From the NCBI GenBank assembly GCA_009838645.1, contig VXRC01000049.1:248001-312000 (forward strand): DNA of 64,000 nucleotides. Direction: 5' to 3'. A program made the translations under genes and the position numbers. How positions within the stretch are numbered: position 1 is the first letter of the stretch; each line of letters begins with the position of its first letter. Below are positions 1-8,787 of this stretch, piece after piece. The notes beneath the pieces were generated by a model. The model made no database searches. It was given only the letters and a program-made list of their open reading frames with translations, and had not been told where the DNA came from. This DNA comes from Gemmatimonadota bacterium (GTDB taxonomy: Bacteria > JAAXHH01).

Positions 1-602
1 AGGCGCCCCTCTTCCCCCGGTGAAAAAGGCGCGTCGAGCGAAAGGTGGGGACTGAACGTCCGCATGATGTCGACCACTTCACGGTGGTCCTGCGACAATC
101 TGCCCGCGATTTCGAGGGTCGTGGGCTCCCGGCCCAATTCCTGCTTGAGGCCCCGTACGACCTTGTTGATCCTTCGCAGCTCCTCGGCCCGGTTCAACGG
201 AAGACGGAAGATCCGGGACTGTTCGGCCAGGGCCTGCATGATCGCCTGGCGCACCCACCAGACCGCGTAGGAAATGAATTTGAATCCCTTGTGCTCGTCG
301 TAGCGCTGCGCGGCCTTGATCAGGCCGATATTGCCCTCGTTGATCAGGTCGGACAGCGGCAGGCCCTGGTTCTGGTACTGCCTGGCCACAACGACGACAA
401 ACCGCAGGTTGGCCTGGATCAGCTTGTTGATGGCGCCGTTCACTCCGTTGCGCGCATCGCGCGCCAGCGCCATTTCTTCTTCCAGATTCAATACCGGGAT
501 GGTCCTGATTTCTTTCAGGTAGGTATCGAGCGACCGGTCATCACCGGAATTCCGTGATCCAACCCGGGAAATGTTGACTTCCGACTGGGCGGACTTGGGC
601 AT
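1..602 (-). CDS. rpoD: RNA polymerase sigma-70 factor, primary type (3' part missing)
   Basis: Directs RNA polymerase to promoters. I translated the minus strand from the ATG at 600-602, preceded by GGAGAAAG. About 200 residues are present and the gene runs off the window start, so regions 3.2-4 are missing. The product has a short N-terminus, then region 1.2 (DRSLDTYLKEI, about residue 23), QANLRFVVVVARQ, the region 2 core (GNIGLIKAAQRYDEHKG, then FISYAVWWVRQAI) and the start of region 3. Region 2.4 residues that read the -10 element are intact. There is no region 1.1. That short layout is known for primary sigma factors of Bacteroidota and relatives, so this is likely the housekeeping sigma factor, although a group 2 factor is possible. 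Confidence 0.9.
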   Translation of the reverse strand, partial: MPKSAQSEVNISRVGSRNSGDDRSLDTYLKEIRTIPVLNLEEEMALARDARNGVNGAINKLIQANLRFVVVVARQYQNQGLPLSDLINEGNIGLIKAAQRYDEHKGFKFISYAVWWVRQAIMQALAEQSRIFRLPLNRAEELRRINKVVRGLKQELGREPTTLEIAGRLSQDHREVVDIMRTFSPHLSLDAPFSPGEEGR

Positions 603-752
603 GAACTTTCTCCGGTACCGAATGCAGACCGGTTGAAGACAGCCGGATGCTGTCCCGCCGAACTGTTTGTGGCAGCGGTTGTTGCGGATTTGGATCGGTT
701 AAAGGCGAACCGACACCTGCGTGATACATCCGGTTCTTTAGAAACTTACAAA

Positions 753-782
753 ACTATAATAGTGGCCCGGTCGGGGCGTCAA
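753..782 (-). promoter_or_regulatory. Predicted sigma-70 promoter of the sigma factor gene
   Basis: On the minus strand TTGACG (777-782) is followed after 18 bases by TATAGT (753-758). An alternative -10, TATTAT, lies at 756-761. The leader to the sigma factor ATG would be about 145 bases. Prediction from consensus only. Confidence 0.45.
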
Positions 783-821
783 GGTATTTTAAGGCAAACT
801 CCGCAGTGAGGCAACCCCGGC

Positions 822-2534
822 TTAGAACACCCGTTTCTCGACGTTGTTGCCGATATAGATGTCCATCATCGTGGTCCGGTTGCCCCAGAAGTGATCCTGT
901 CCCCACGAATTGGGCTCCAGGCCTTTGAACCAGGGCTTGCGCAGGTCCAGCACGTGGGTGTGATAGATGAAAACGCCCCCCGCGTCTTCCACCAGGATGC
1001 GTTCGGCCTGCCCGTAGTACGCCATGCGTTTCACCTCGTCCATCGTCGTTCCCCCGGCCTGCAGCAGCCGGTCGAAGGCGTCGTTCTTCCAGTCATGCCG
1101 GCCGTGGCCGACCGGTTGAGAATGCCAGACCTGGGACAGCATGTTGTCGGGATCGGGGTAGTCGTACTGGTAGGGGATCAGCCCGAAGGGAATGGCGTAC
1201 TGGTACATGTTGTCCATGTAGAGTCCGATTTCCTGGTTCCGGATCTCGACGCGCATGCCCAGGGTTTCCAGCAGCATGCCCTGGATCGCCTGGGCGATGC
1301 CCATCTGGGTCGGGTCCGCCTGGCGAAGCCAGAATTCAATCTCGGGCAGGCCCTTGCCGTCCGGATAGCCGGCTTCCGCGAGCAGGCGCCGCGCCTCGGG
1401 CGGGTCGTAACGCTGGACATCCTTCAGCAGGTCGCCCGTGTATCCGGGGAAGTTGGGCGGCAGCATCGTGTAGGCGGGCGTGCCGTGGCCCTGCAGGATG
1501 ACCCGGCAGATGGTCTCGCGGTCGATGGCGTGGCCGACGGCCCGGCGGACCCGCACGTCGTCGAAGGGAGGGATCGCGGTCCGGAAGAAGAGGTACCAGG
1601 TCTGGAAATGGGCGTTGGAAGACAAATCCCGGGTCAGTTCGGGGCTGTTTTCGATCTCTCCCAGGAATTGGGCAAAGACGCCCTGGCGGTCGACTTCGTT
1701 GTTCTCGTAGGGCGCGATGCCGGGATGGGTGCCGGCGATGATGAACTTCAGCAGGATCTTCTCCAGGTAGCCCGGGTAAGGCCCGTTATAGTGGGGATTC
1801 AGGTCGTAGGAGATGTACCGGTCGGTGATCCATTCATCCAGCTTGTAACTGTAGTTGCTGACCATATTGCCGGGCTCGGTCCAGCGACGGCCGTATTTCT
1901 GCACCTGCCAGGGCGGCACGGGCGCCGCGGAATTGTAGGCCATGATGTGGGGAAGAAAGGGGCAGGGGGCCTCGGCCTCGATTTCCAGCGTCAGGTCGTC
2001 GATGGCGCGAACGCCCACCGAGTCGGGATCGCTGATGTTGCCGTGGTTGAAGTCCCGCGCGTTCTTGATATTGTAGAAGAGAAAGGCGAAGACGTTGCCC
2101 TCGTCCGGGTCCAGGAAACGCTTGAAGGTGTACTCGAAATCGTGGGCGGTCACGTCCCGGCCGTCGCTCCAGCGCGCACCCTCCCGGAGATGGAAGGTCC
2201 AGGTACGCCCATCCGGGGACGGTTCCCAGCGGTCGGCGGCCCCCGGGATCAGGACATCGTCGGCGTCGAACATGGTAAGTCGTTCGAACAGATAAGGATC
2301 CGCGCCTTTCACGCCGTAGTTGTCCATGCTCACGTCCAGCGTCTTGGGCTCTTCGATGAAGTACATCAGGATCTGTTCGTGGAGCGGTGCGGCGTCGGGC
2401 GGCAACTGCTTCCCCAGGCTGTTGACCACGGGACCTTCGGCGATCTGAACCTGGGTGCTTTCGTCTCCGCCGCAGGCCGCTGCGCAGAAGAAAACGAGGA
2501 GGAGGGCACGGACCCCGAGGGCATGGGAGGACAT
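822..2534 (-). CDS. Peptide/nickel-type ABC transporter substrate-binding lipoprotein (SBP_bac_5)
   Basis: Periplasmic binding component of a DppA/OppA-type importer, expected to bind oligopeptides or similar ligands. The reading frame is open to 2618, but I choose the ATG at 2534 because it gives a lipoprotein signal (basic start, LLLVFFCAAAC, then GGDES), with the mature protein starting at the Cys. The mature part has the SBP_bac_5 hallmarks: a DPYLFERLTMFD-like opening, then WTFHLREGARWSDGRDVTAHDF, and later VRRAVGHAIDRETI. At 570 residues it has the usual family length. No permease or ATPase gene lies nearby, so the partners must be elsewhere or it is an orphan. The ligand cannot be read from sequence. 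Confidence 0.88.
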   Translation of the reverse strand: MSSHALGVRALLLVFFCAAACGGDESTQVQIAEGPVVNSLGKQLPPDAAPLHEQILMYFIEEPKTLDVSMDNYGVKGADPYLFERLTMFDADDVLIPGAADRWEPSPDGRTWTFHLREGARWSDGRDVTAHDFEYTFKRFLDPDEGNVFAFLFYNIKNARDFNHGNISDPDSVGVRAIDDLTLEIEAEAPCPFLPHIMAYNSAAPVPPWQVQKYGRRWTEPGNMVSNYSYKLDEWITDRYISYDLNPHYNGPYPGYLEKILLKFIIAGTHPGIAPYENNEVDRQGVFAQFLGEIENSPELTRDLSSNAHFQTWYLFFRTAIPPFDDVRVRRAVGHAIDRETICRVILQGHGTPAYTMLPPNFPGYTGDLLKDVQRYDPPEARRLLAEAGYPDGKGLPEIEFWLRQADPTQMGIAQAIQGMLLETLGMRVEIRNQEIGLYMDNMYQYAIPFGLIPYQYDYPDPDNMLSQVWHSQPVGHGRHDWKNDAFDRLLQAGGTTMDEVKRMAYYGQAERILVEDAGGVFIYHTHVLDLRKPWFKGLEPNSWGQDHFWGNRTTMMDIYIGNNVEKRVF

Positions 2535-2638
2535 AGTACGTGCATCCTTAGTATGGGGTTTTGCGAGTTTCCTGTAAAATGACCACCCACCGTCGCGCGG
2601 GTCAACAGAAAAGCGCAAGGGCGGTCAGACGTGCCTGC

Positions 2639-2667
2639 TTGACACCGGGGATGCGGATAGATAGGTT
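2639..2667 (+). promoter_or_regulatory. Possible promoter of the APC permease
   Basis: A perfect -35 TTGACA (2639-2644) is followed after 17 bases by a weak -10 TAGGTT (2662-2667). It lies about 65 bases before the permease ATG. The weak -10 keeps confidence low. Confidence 0.35.
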
Positions 2668-2732
2668 GATGGCGGCCCGTCCCGCTCACCCGAGTCGTCG
2701 CTTAAAACATAACACGCCAGGCAGTCCGGACC

Positions 2733-4073
2733 ATGTCCCAACCGCACGCCGAACCTTCCCGCCCCACACTGCGCAAGTCCCTTGGGCTGTTCGACGGCAT
2801 CACCATCCTCGTCGGTATCACCATCGGGGCCGGCATTTTCTCGGCACCTCAGATCATCGCGGGATTCACCGGATCCTTCACGCCCATCCTCTGGCTCTGG
2901 ATCGCGGGCGGGGCCTTCATTTTCATCGGCGGCCTGGTCTATGCGGAACTGGGCAGCCGGATGCCGGACACGGGCGGCGAATACATGTACATCAGCCGCG
3001 CTTTCGGTCCCTTTGCCGGGTTCATGTTCGGCTGGTCCCAGCTGTTCATCATCCGCACCAGCCCCCTCGCCGGCCTGGCCATCGTGACCGTCAACTATTT
3101 TACCTATTTCGTCGACATGACGCACGTCGAACGGATCGCCGTAGCCCTGTTCATCATCCTGCTGCTGACCATCCTGAACTACGTGGGCGTGCACCGGGCC
3201 GGCTTCTACCAGCGCCTGACCACAGTGCTCAAGGTCGCCGGCCTGATGCTCCTCGTTGTGCTCGGATTCACCCTGGATTACGGGGGCGAAAACCTGCTGG
3301 GCACCGCTGCGGCGCCGACCGGTACGCTGGGGCCCGTCGGCAATATCATCGCCGCCGCCTTCATGGTGGTCTTCGCCTACATGGGATTCGAACGGGTGGG
3401 TTACTCGGCGGGCGAGATGAAGGACCCCCGGCGCACCATACCCCTGACCATGTTCGTGGGGATCACCGCGATCGTCCTGATCTATGTCCTGGCGAATCTC
3501 CTCTATCACCAGACCCTCGGCATGGAAGGCGTCCGGTCGAGCCGCATCGTGGCATCGGACACGGCCGTCCTGCTGCTGGGACCCATCGGCGCGGGGTTCA
3601 TCGCGGTCACCGTCATGATCTCCACGACCGGCAGCATGAACGGGACCTTCATGACCGCCACGCGGGTCTATTACGCCATGGCGCGGGATGGACTCTTCTT
3701 CAGGTGGCTGGACTACATCCATCCCGTGTACCGTACGCCTTCGCGGGCCATCATCGCCCACGCCGTGTGGGGAACGGTCATATTGCTGTTCCGGGGGACC
3801 TTCGAGACCATCATGGCGGGGATGGTGTTCGCGGTGCTCATCTTCTTCGGGGCCAACACCCTGGCCCTGTTCAGGCTTCGCCGGATGGGCGTCGGCGCCG
3901 ACGGCGGATACCGGGTGCCGCTCTATCCCTGGACACCGGCCCTTTTCCTGGCGGGCATCGTCGTCCTCGTGGTGCTGCGCGCCACCTTCGAATGGTACAA
4001 CTCGCTGATCGACCTCGCCTTTATCGTCACCGGCCTGCCGTTCTGGTTGATCTGGCGCAAGACGAGGGGCTGA
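2733..4073 (+). CDS. APC family amino acid permease
   Basis: Inner-membrane secondary transporter, probably importing an amino acid or amine with protons or by exchange. The 446-residue product has about 12 hydrophobic segments. TM1 carries the broken-helix motif IGAGIFSAP (residues 31-39), which in APC proteins binds the substrate backbone. MPDTGGEYMYISRAFGP after TM2 and FAYMGFERVGYSAGEMKDPRRTIP around TM6 are also family signatures. The next gene downstream is on the opposite strand, so this is probably monocistronic. The substrate is unknown. Neighbouring arginase and ilvD make amino acid use plausible but do not prove it. Confidence 0.9.
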   Translation: MSQPHAEPSRPTLRKSLGLFDGITILVGITIGAGIFSAPQIIAGFTGSFTPILWLWIAGGAFIFIGGLVYAELGSRMPDTGGEYMYISRAFGPFAGFMFGWSQLFIIRTSPLAGLAIVTVNYFTYFVDMTHVERIAVALFIILLLTILNYVGVHRAGFYQRLTTVLKVAGLMLLVVLGFTLDYGGENLLGTAAAPTGTLGPVGNIIAAAFMVVFAYMGFERVGYSAGEMKDPRRTIPLTMFVGITAIVLIYVLANLLYHQTLGMEGVRSSRIVASDTAVLLLGPIGAGFIAVTVMISTTGSMNGTFMTATRVYYAMARDGLFFRWLDYIHPVYRTPSRAIIAHAVWGTVILLFRGTFETIMAGMVFAVLIFFGANTLALFRLRRMGVGADGGYRVPLYPWTPALFLAGIVVLVVLRATFEWYNSLIDLAFIVTGLPFWLIWRKTRG

Positions 4074-4137
4074 ATGCGGGCGTCGACCCGGCCCAGCCAT
4101 CAGCTAGAGCCAAACCTGGCCATCGTCAGAAGCCGGA

Positions 4138-4830
4138 TCAGAAGCGGATCCGACCGCCGACGAATACGCCGTGGTCTCCGCCTCGATCATATCTGACATT
4201 GATGGCCGGCCGGAAGGAAACCCCGCCCAGGCCGGCGACCGGTATTTCCTCCCAGGATTCCGACTTTACCATGTACCCGACCGCGAGACCGGGCAGCGCG
4301 CCGACGAGGTTTCCCAGCGTCACCAGGCCGACCCATGCTTTGCCGGTGTCTACATCATCGGCAAATGTCAAGACGACCAATGCCGTCCCCACGCCGCAGC
4401 CGATGAGCAGCCCCTTCCCAACGTTGCGCTCCATGCCCAGGCTGCGCTCGAGGCGAACGATGTCCTTGACGTAGTGGCGCCCAGGCATGTTACCCGACGT
4501 CACCAGGTCAAAACCGTCCGAGTAGGTCCCCGAGATCCTGCCGGTCATCCGGTTGTCGTGCAGCGTAACGCGGACCCGTTGCCCGGCAAGCTGTTGCACG
4601 ATCGCGTTCACCGGTTCCTTCACGATCCTGTCGATCTCTGACATCTCGATGACCCGCATCCTGCCGTCCCGCAATTGAATCTTGATCGTCTCGTTAGGAA
4701 TCTGTTCAATAATGATCCCGCTTACGATGTCTCCGTTTTTCAAATGGACGACGTCTCTCAACTGCTGGGCATCAGCGACAGGGGTTAACACATAAGCGGC
4801 CACGAACAGAACTGCCAGGTGTCGAAGCAT
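4138..4830 (-). CDS. Exported hypothetical protein with a small beta-rich N-terminal domain
   Basis: A 230-residue protein with a cleavable signal peptide (hydrophobic LAVLFVAAYVL, likely cut after ADA near residue 21). Next comes VVHLKNGDIVSGIIIEQ and IKIQLRDGRMRVIEMSEIDRI, then a second similar stretch VRVTLHDNRMTGRISGTYSDGFDLV. These two halves look like a repeated short beta unit, as seen in Sm-like or SH3-like exported domains. A glycine-rich hydrophobic hairpin (GKGLLIGCGVGTALVVLTF and VTLGNLVGALPGLAVGYMV) follows, and the protein ends in IRF. I do not recognise a named family. It has a strong ribosome site (AAGGAGG) and a predicted promoter at 4857-4885. Confidence 0.75.
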   Translation of the reverse strand: MLRHLAVLFVAAYVLTPVADAQQLRDVVHLKNGDIVSGIIIEQIPNETIKIQLRDGRMRVIEMSEIDRIVKEPVNAIVQQLAGQRVRVTLHDNRMTGRISGTYSDGFDLVTSGNMPGRHYVKDIVRLERSLGMERNVGKGLLIGCGVGTALVVLTFADDVDTGKAWVGLVTLGNLVGALPGLAVGYMVKSESWEEIPVAGLGGVSFRPAINVRYDRGGDHGVFVGGRIRF

Positions 4831-4856
4831 GCGAACCTCCTTGATTTCTCCAGTGA

Positions 4857-4885
4857 AATCTAACCAGGCAAATTGGTCTTGGCAA
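4857..4885 (-). promoter_or_regulatory. Predicted promoter of the exported hypothetical protein
   Basis: Minus strand TTGCCA (4880-4885), 17-base spacer, TAGATT (4857-4862). It would start transcription about 20 bases before the ATG at 4830. Confidence 0.45.
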
Positions 4886-4922
4886 CATCCAAAGTCGGCA
4901 GGCAGGAATCATCAGATTTCTC

Positions 4923-4951
4923 TTTACCGAAATGCGTTCTGCGTGTATATT
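4923..4951 (+). promoter_or_regulatory. Predicted promoter of moaA and the ThiF gene
   Basis: Plus strand TTTACC (4923-4928), 17-base spacer, TATATT (4946-4951). It lies about 70 bases before the moaA start, in the AT-richer divergent region. Confidence 0.45.
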
Positions 4952-5029
4952 AAATCGTTCAAAGTCAAGTGTATACAATCATTAAACAATGGGTCGACAA
5001 GGGCCGCCAGTACGGCCACGAGTTATTGG

Positions 5030-6022
5030 ATGAGCTACCAGTTGACGGACAGTTTCGGTCGAACGATCAACAACCTTCGGGTGTCGGTGACGGATCAGTG
5101 TAATTTCCGCTGTATCTACTGCATGCCTGAAGTGGGGATGATCTTCCAGCCGCGCGAAGAGATCCTGACCTTCGAGGAAATCGCCCGATTCGTCGGGATC
5201 GTCACCGGGCTGGGCATCTCCAAGCTGCGGTTGACCGGCGGAGAGCCGACCGTCCGGAAGGACCTGCCGGTACTGGTGCGCATGCTTGCGGAGATACCCG
5301 GCGTCCGGGACATGGCCATGACGACCAACGGCTTCCTGCTCAAGAAATTGTCACGCGACCTGCGTTCGGCGGGTCTGCCCCGGATCAACGTCAGCCTGGA
5401 TACGCTGGACGAGGAGAAGTTCAAGGAGATGACCCGCCGCGACGTCCTGCACAAGGTGCTCGACGGGCTGGAGGAGGCGACCCGGCATTTCCAGCTTCCT
5501 ATCAAGATCAACGTTGTCGCCATGAAGGGATATACCGAGGACGAACTCCTCGATTTCGCGAAACTGGCGCGAACCGGCCCCTACCAGGTGCGCTTCATCG
5601 AGTTCATGCCGCTGGACGCGGACCGTTCCTGGACCCGCGACCAGGTGCTGGACGGCGCCGAGATCATTGAGCGGATCGGCGCGCAGTGGCCCCTGGACGC
5701 CGTGAAGCGGCCCAACCAGCGGGAGCCGGCCGACCTGTTCCGGTTCCGGGACGGCCAGGGCGAGATCGGACTCATCGCTTCGGTCAGCGAACCCTTCTGC
5801 GGCAGCTGCAACCGGATCCGAATCACGGCGGACGGCAAGCTTCGGACCTGCCTGTTCTCCATCAACGAAACTGATATCAAGGCCCTTCTGCGGGGCGGCG
5901 CCTCGGACGCGGAGATCGCCGAGACGGTGATCGAGGCCGTGCGGAACAAGGAACCGGGACATCACATCAACGAACCCGATTTCGTCCAGCCGGAACGGAC
6001 CATGTCCTCCATCGGCGGATAG
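5030..6022 (+). CDS. moaA: GTP 3',8-cyclase (molybdenum cofactor biosynthesis)
   Basis: Radical SAM enzyme for the first step of molybdopterin synthesis, GTP to 3',8-cyclo-GTP. The ATG at 5030 gives a 330-residue protein of normal length. The frame is open further upstream, but that stretch is not MoaA-like. The N-terminal 4Fe-4S motif is C24-x3-C28-x2-C31. The C-terminal cluster motif is C257-x2-C260-x13-C274, followed by the conserved double glycine at the very end (residues 329-330) that is needed for GTP conversion. RLTGGEPTVRKD is the SAM-binding GGE motif. It is followed after 12 bases by the ThiF-family gene, likely in one transcript. moaC, moaE and moaD are not in the window. Confidence 0.95.
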   Translation: MSYQLTDSFGRTINNLRVSVTDQCNFRCIYCMPEVGMIFQPREEILTFEEIARFVGIVTGLGISKLRLTGGEPTVRKDLPVLVRMLAEIPGVRDMAMTTNGFLLKKLSRDLRSAGLPRINVSLDTLDEEKFKEMTRRDVLHKVLDGLEEATRHFQLPIKINVVAMKGYTEDELLDFAKLARTGPYQVRFIEFMPLDADRSWTRDQVLDGAEIIERIGAQWPLDAVKRPNQREPADLFRFRDGQGEIGLIASVSEPFCGSCNRIRITADGKLRTCLFSINETDIKALLRGGASDAEIAETVIEAVRNKEPGHHINEPDFVQPERTMSSIGG

Positions 6023-6034
6023 CAGGAGATCATC

Positions 6035-7216
6035 ATGAGTCAGCGGTTGTCATCTCAGGAGCTTCTCGCCCAGGTCAAGGGCGAAGTTAAAGAGATGTCC
6101 ATGGAACAACTTAAGGAAAAGCTGGACCGGAAGAACGACCTGGTCCTGATCGACGTGCGTGAGCAGGACGAAGTCGACCAGGGCGTTATCGTCGGGGCGA
6201 CCCATATTCCGAGGGGCTTTCTCGAGCTAAGGATCGAGAACACCGAGAGCGACCGGGACCGGGAAATCGTGCTGTACTGCGCGGGCGGCAACCGCTCGGC
6301 GCTGGCGGCGCAGTCGCTGGAAGCCATGGGCTACACCAACGTCATCTCCATGCGGGAAGGATATACGGGATGGAGCGCGGCCGGCTTTCCCACGGTCCAG
6401 GAGCGTGCCTTGAGCAAGGATGAACGCCTCCGGTATTCCCGGCACCTGATCGTGCCCGAGATCGGGGAGAAGGGCCAGGTTAAGATCCTCGAATCCAAGG
6501 TGCTGCTGGTGGGCACGGGCGGATTGGGATCCCCGTCGGCCTACTATCTCGCGGCCGCGGGAGTGGGCACCATCGGGCTCATCGACTTCGACGTGGTGGA
6601 CGTGACGAACCTGCAGCGGCAGATCATCCACGGAACGTCCGACATCGGCCGTCCCAAGGTGGTATCCGCCCAGGAGACGATCAACGACCTGAACCCCGAC
6701 TGCAACGTGATCCTCCATGAAACCCGCCTCATGGCCGAGAACATCATGGAAATCATCAAGGACTACGACATCATCGTCGACGGCTGCGACAATTTCCCGA
6801 CGCGGTACCTGGTGAACGACGCCTGCGTGCTGGCCGGCAAGCCGAACGTCCACGGAAGCATCTACCAGTTCGACGGCTACGCCACGGTGTTTCATCCGGA
6901 TAAAGGACCGTGTTACCGCTGTCTCTATCCCGAACCGCCGCCGCCCGGCGCCGTACCCAGTTGCGACGAAGCGGGCGTGCTCGGCGTCCTCCCCGGGACG
7001 GTGGGACTCATTCAGGCCACCGAGGCCCTCAAGCTCGTACTCGACGAGGGCGATTCGCTCATCGGCCGGATCCTGATGTACGACGCGCTGGACATGACCT
7101 TCCAGACCTTCAACGTGCAGAAGGATCCGTCCTGTCCCCTGTGCGGCGAAAACCCCACGGTTACCGAGTTAATCGACTACGAAGCCTTCTGCGGCTTCGC
7201 GCCGGCCGCCGGATGA
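6035..7216 (+). CDS. moeB: Rhodanese-ThiF/MoeB fusion, molybdopterin-synthase adenylyltransferase type
   Basis: E1-like enzyme that would adenylate the C-terminal Gly-Gly of a sulfur carrier (MoaD/ThiS type) and help load sulfur. Residues 20-115 are a rhodanese domain with active-site loop YCAGGNRS (Cys82). Residues 125-393 are a ThiF domain with GTGGLG (160-165), the arginine stretch TNLQRQIIHG, zinc cysteines C293/C296 and C367/C370, and the conserved PSCDEAGVLG cysteine (Cys310). In eukaryotic MOCS3/Uba4 the rhodanese part is C-terminal; here it is N-terminal. RBS AGGAG lies just upstream. Position after moaA supports a molybdopterin role, but thiamine or tRNA thiolation remains possible. 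Confidence 0.88.
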   Translation: MSQRLSSQELLAQVKGEVKEMSMEQLKEKLDRKNDLVLIDVREQDEVDQGVIVGATHIPRGFLELRIENTESDRDREIVLYCAGGNRSALAAQSLEAMGYTNVISMREGYTGWSAAGFPTVQERALSKDERLRYSRHLIVPEIGEKGQVKILESKVLLVGTGGLGSPSAYYLAAAGVGTIGLIDFDVVDVTNLQRQIIHGTSDIGRPKVVSAQETINDLNPDCNVILHETRLMAENIMEIIKDYDIIVDGCDNFPTRYLVNDACVLAGKPNVHGSIYQFDGYATVFHPDKGPCYRCLYPEPPPPGAVPSCDEAGVLGVLPGTVGLIQATEALKLVLDEGDSLIGRILMYDALDMTFQTFNVQKDPSCPLCGENPTVTELIDYEAFCGFAPAAG

Positions 7217-7370
7217 CAGTTGGCCGGGCGTTGCCTCCTTGCCGTACGTAGGCCGGGTCCCGCATGGGGAAACATCCCCGGACGACCGCGCGGTAAGGGG
7301 ATATTCATGTTCATTCGTGTTTGATGGTTTTCCATTCAGTTTAGCCGTTAACCCATAAGGAATCCATACC

Positions 7371-8261
7371 ATGGCGGAAAGAATCGGTTTCATCGGCCTC
7401 GGCATCATGGGCGAGCCGATGTGTCGCAACCTCATGAAGGCAGGTTATGCCTGCACCGTGCATACCCGGACGAAATCGCGGGCCGAAAAGCTCCTGTCGG
7501 AAGGCGCGGTCTGGGCCGACAGCCCGGAAGAAACGGCGGGCAAGTCGGACGTAATCATCACGATCGTGACCGACACACCGGACGTGGAGAAGGTGATTCT
7601 GGGTGAAGGGGGGATCATCGAGGGCATAAGTCCGGATTCGGTGGTCATCGACATGAGCACCATCTCCCCCTCGGCCACGCGGACCATGGCCGCGGCGCTC
7701 GGGGAGAAGGGCGCGGACATGCTCGACGCGCCGGTCAGCGGCGGCGACACCGGGGCGATCGCGGGGACCCTGTCCATCATGGTGGGCGGCAGGCAGGAGG
7801 TCTTCGACCGGTGCCTGCCCGTCTTCGAAGCCATGGGCAAGAGCATCAACCTGATCGGCGATCACGGCGCGGGACAGATGACCAAGCTCTGCAACCAGGT
7901 GGCCGTGAGCGTGGCCAACCTCGCCATGGCGGAGGCGCTCCTCCTGGCCGCCAAAGCCGGCCTGGACATGGAGAAGATGCTCGCCGCGATCAGCGGAGGC
8001 GCAGCGGGTTCCTGGCAGCTGTCCAACCTGGCGCCGCGCATCATAAAGCGGGACTTCGATCCGGGATTCATGGTGAAACTGCAGCAGAAGGACCTGCGGC
8101 TCGTGCTGGGTACCGCCTCGGAACTCGGACTGGGACTGCCCGGCGCGAGCCTTGCCCACCAGTTGTTCAATGCCGTCGAGGCCGCGGGCGAGGGCGACGA
8201 GGGCACGCAGGCCCTGGTGAAATCCCTGGAACGCATGTCCGGGGTGGAAGTACACGGCTAG
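7371..8261 (+). CDS. NAD(P)-dependent beta-hydroxyacid dehydrogenase (tartronate semialdehyde reductase-like)
   Basis: Cytosolic oxidoreductase of the 3-hydroxyisobutyrate dehydrogenase family, interconverting a 3-hydroxy acid and its semialdehyde. The 296-residue sequence has the Rossmann motif GFIGLGIMG (6-14), the substrate-binding DAPVSGGDTGA (119-129), catalytic Lys172 in GQMTKLCNQ, and KDLRLVLG near the C-terminus. The closest named relatives by motif are GarR/GlxR (2-hydroxy-3-oxopropionate reductase), but hydroxyisobutyrate or glyoxylate/succinic-semialdehyde reductase activity cannot be excluded. RBS AAGGA lies 10 bases before the ATG. It leads a set with the cytochrome c and ilvD genes (gaps 23 and 29 bases). 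An mmsA-type gene occurs 22 kb away. Confidence 0.88.
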   Translation: MAERIGFIGLGIMGEPMCRNLMKAGYACTVHTRTKSRAEKLLSEGAVWADSPEETAGKSDVIITIVTDTPDVEKVILGEGGIIEGISPDSVVIDMSTISPSATRTMAAALGEKGADMLDAPVSGGDTGAIAGTLSIMVGGRQEVFDRCLPVFEAMGKSINLIGDHGAGQMTKLCNQVAVSVANLAMAEALLLAAKAGLDMEKMLAAISGGAAGSWQLSNLAPRIIKRDFDPGFMVKLQQKDLRLVLGTASELGLGLPGASLAHQLFNAVEAAGEGDEGTQALVKSLERMSGVEVHG

Positions 8262-8284
8262 AAACGACCCCTTAAAGGAGATCG

Positions 8285-8758
8285 ATGCGTTTCAGCGTCC
8301 TGTTGACCCTCTTCGGCGTCGGTGCGGTCCTGATGGCGGTCGCCGTAGTCTTCATGTACGGGACGGACGGAGCGGGCGAACCGAGAACGCCGGTCGAGCA
8401 CGGCAGAAGACTCTTCCGGCTGCAGGGCTGTGCAACGTGCCACGCCATTGGTGGAGGGATCTCACGGGGACCCGACCTGGCCGGGTTGATCCCCCGGCTT
8501 TCCGCCCGCCTGACCGACACGGCGTATCAGCATCACCTGGATTCGCTCCGGGTGGCCGGACCGGATGCGTACGCTTATTTCGCGTCGCGGTACGAGCAGG
8601 TGCTGGACACGCAGGGCGAAGAGCGGATCAAGGCCTGGTTCGCGGAGCACCTGCGGAATCCCCGGTTCGACCACTTCACGGGACTGATGCCCGACTACGA
8701 TCATTTGACGGAAGAACAAGTGGGTCGACTGACGGCCTTCATACTGACTTTGCGGTAG
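8285..8758 (+). CDS. Membrane-anchored monoheme cytochrome c
   Basis: Small electron carrier. An N-terminal hydrophobic segment (residues about 5-24) can serve as signal or anchor. One CxxCH heme site is present, CATCH at residues 49-53 (Cys49, Cys52, axial His53), preceded by GRRLFRLQGC as in class I cytochromes. The likely axial Met is in FTGLMPDYDHL near the C-terminus, before LTAFILTL, the usual terminal helix. RBS AAGGAG lies 5 bases before the ATG. It sits between a hydroxyacid dehydrogenase and ilvD. Their functional link is not obvious and co-transcription is inferred from spacing only. Confidence 0.85.
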   Translation: MRFSVLLTLFGVGAVLMAVAVVFMYGTDGAGEPRTPVEHGRRLFRLQGCATCHAIGGGISRGPDLAGLIPRLSARLTDTAYQHHLDSLRVAGPDAYAYFASRYEQVLDTQGEERIKAWFAEHLRNPRFDHFTGLMPDYDHLTEEQVGRLTAFILTLR

Positions 8759-8787
8759 CACAATCCTCGCAGAACGGAGACCGAAAC

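Noticed and set aside
541-729. Small minus-strand frame overlapping the sigma factor start
   Set aside because: Different frame from the clear sigma-70 protein and overlaps its promoter leader; no support.
891-2582. Long plus-strand open frame opposite the peptide-binding lipoprotein
   Set aside because: It mirrors the real gene; high third-position GC keeps the antisense frame open. It is Val/Gly/His/Arg-rich with no recognisable domain or ribosome site.
2625-4100. Minus-strand frame opposite the APC permease
   Set aside because: Asp/Gly/His-rich antisense shadow; the plus strand encodes a clear membrane transporter.
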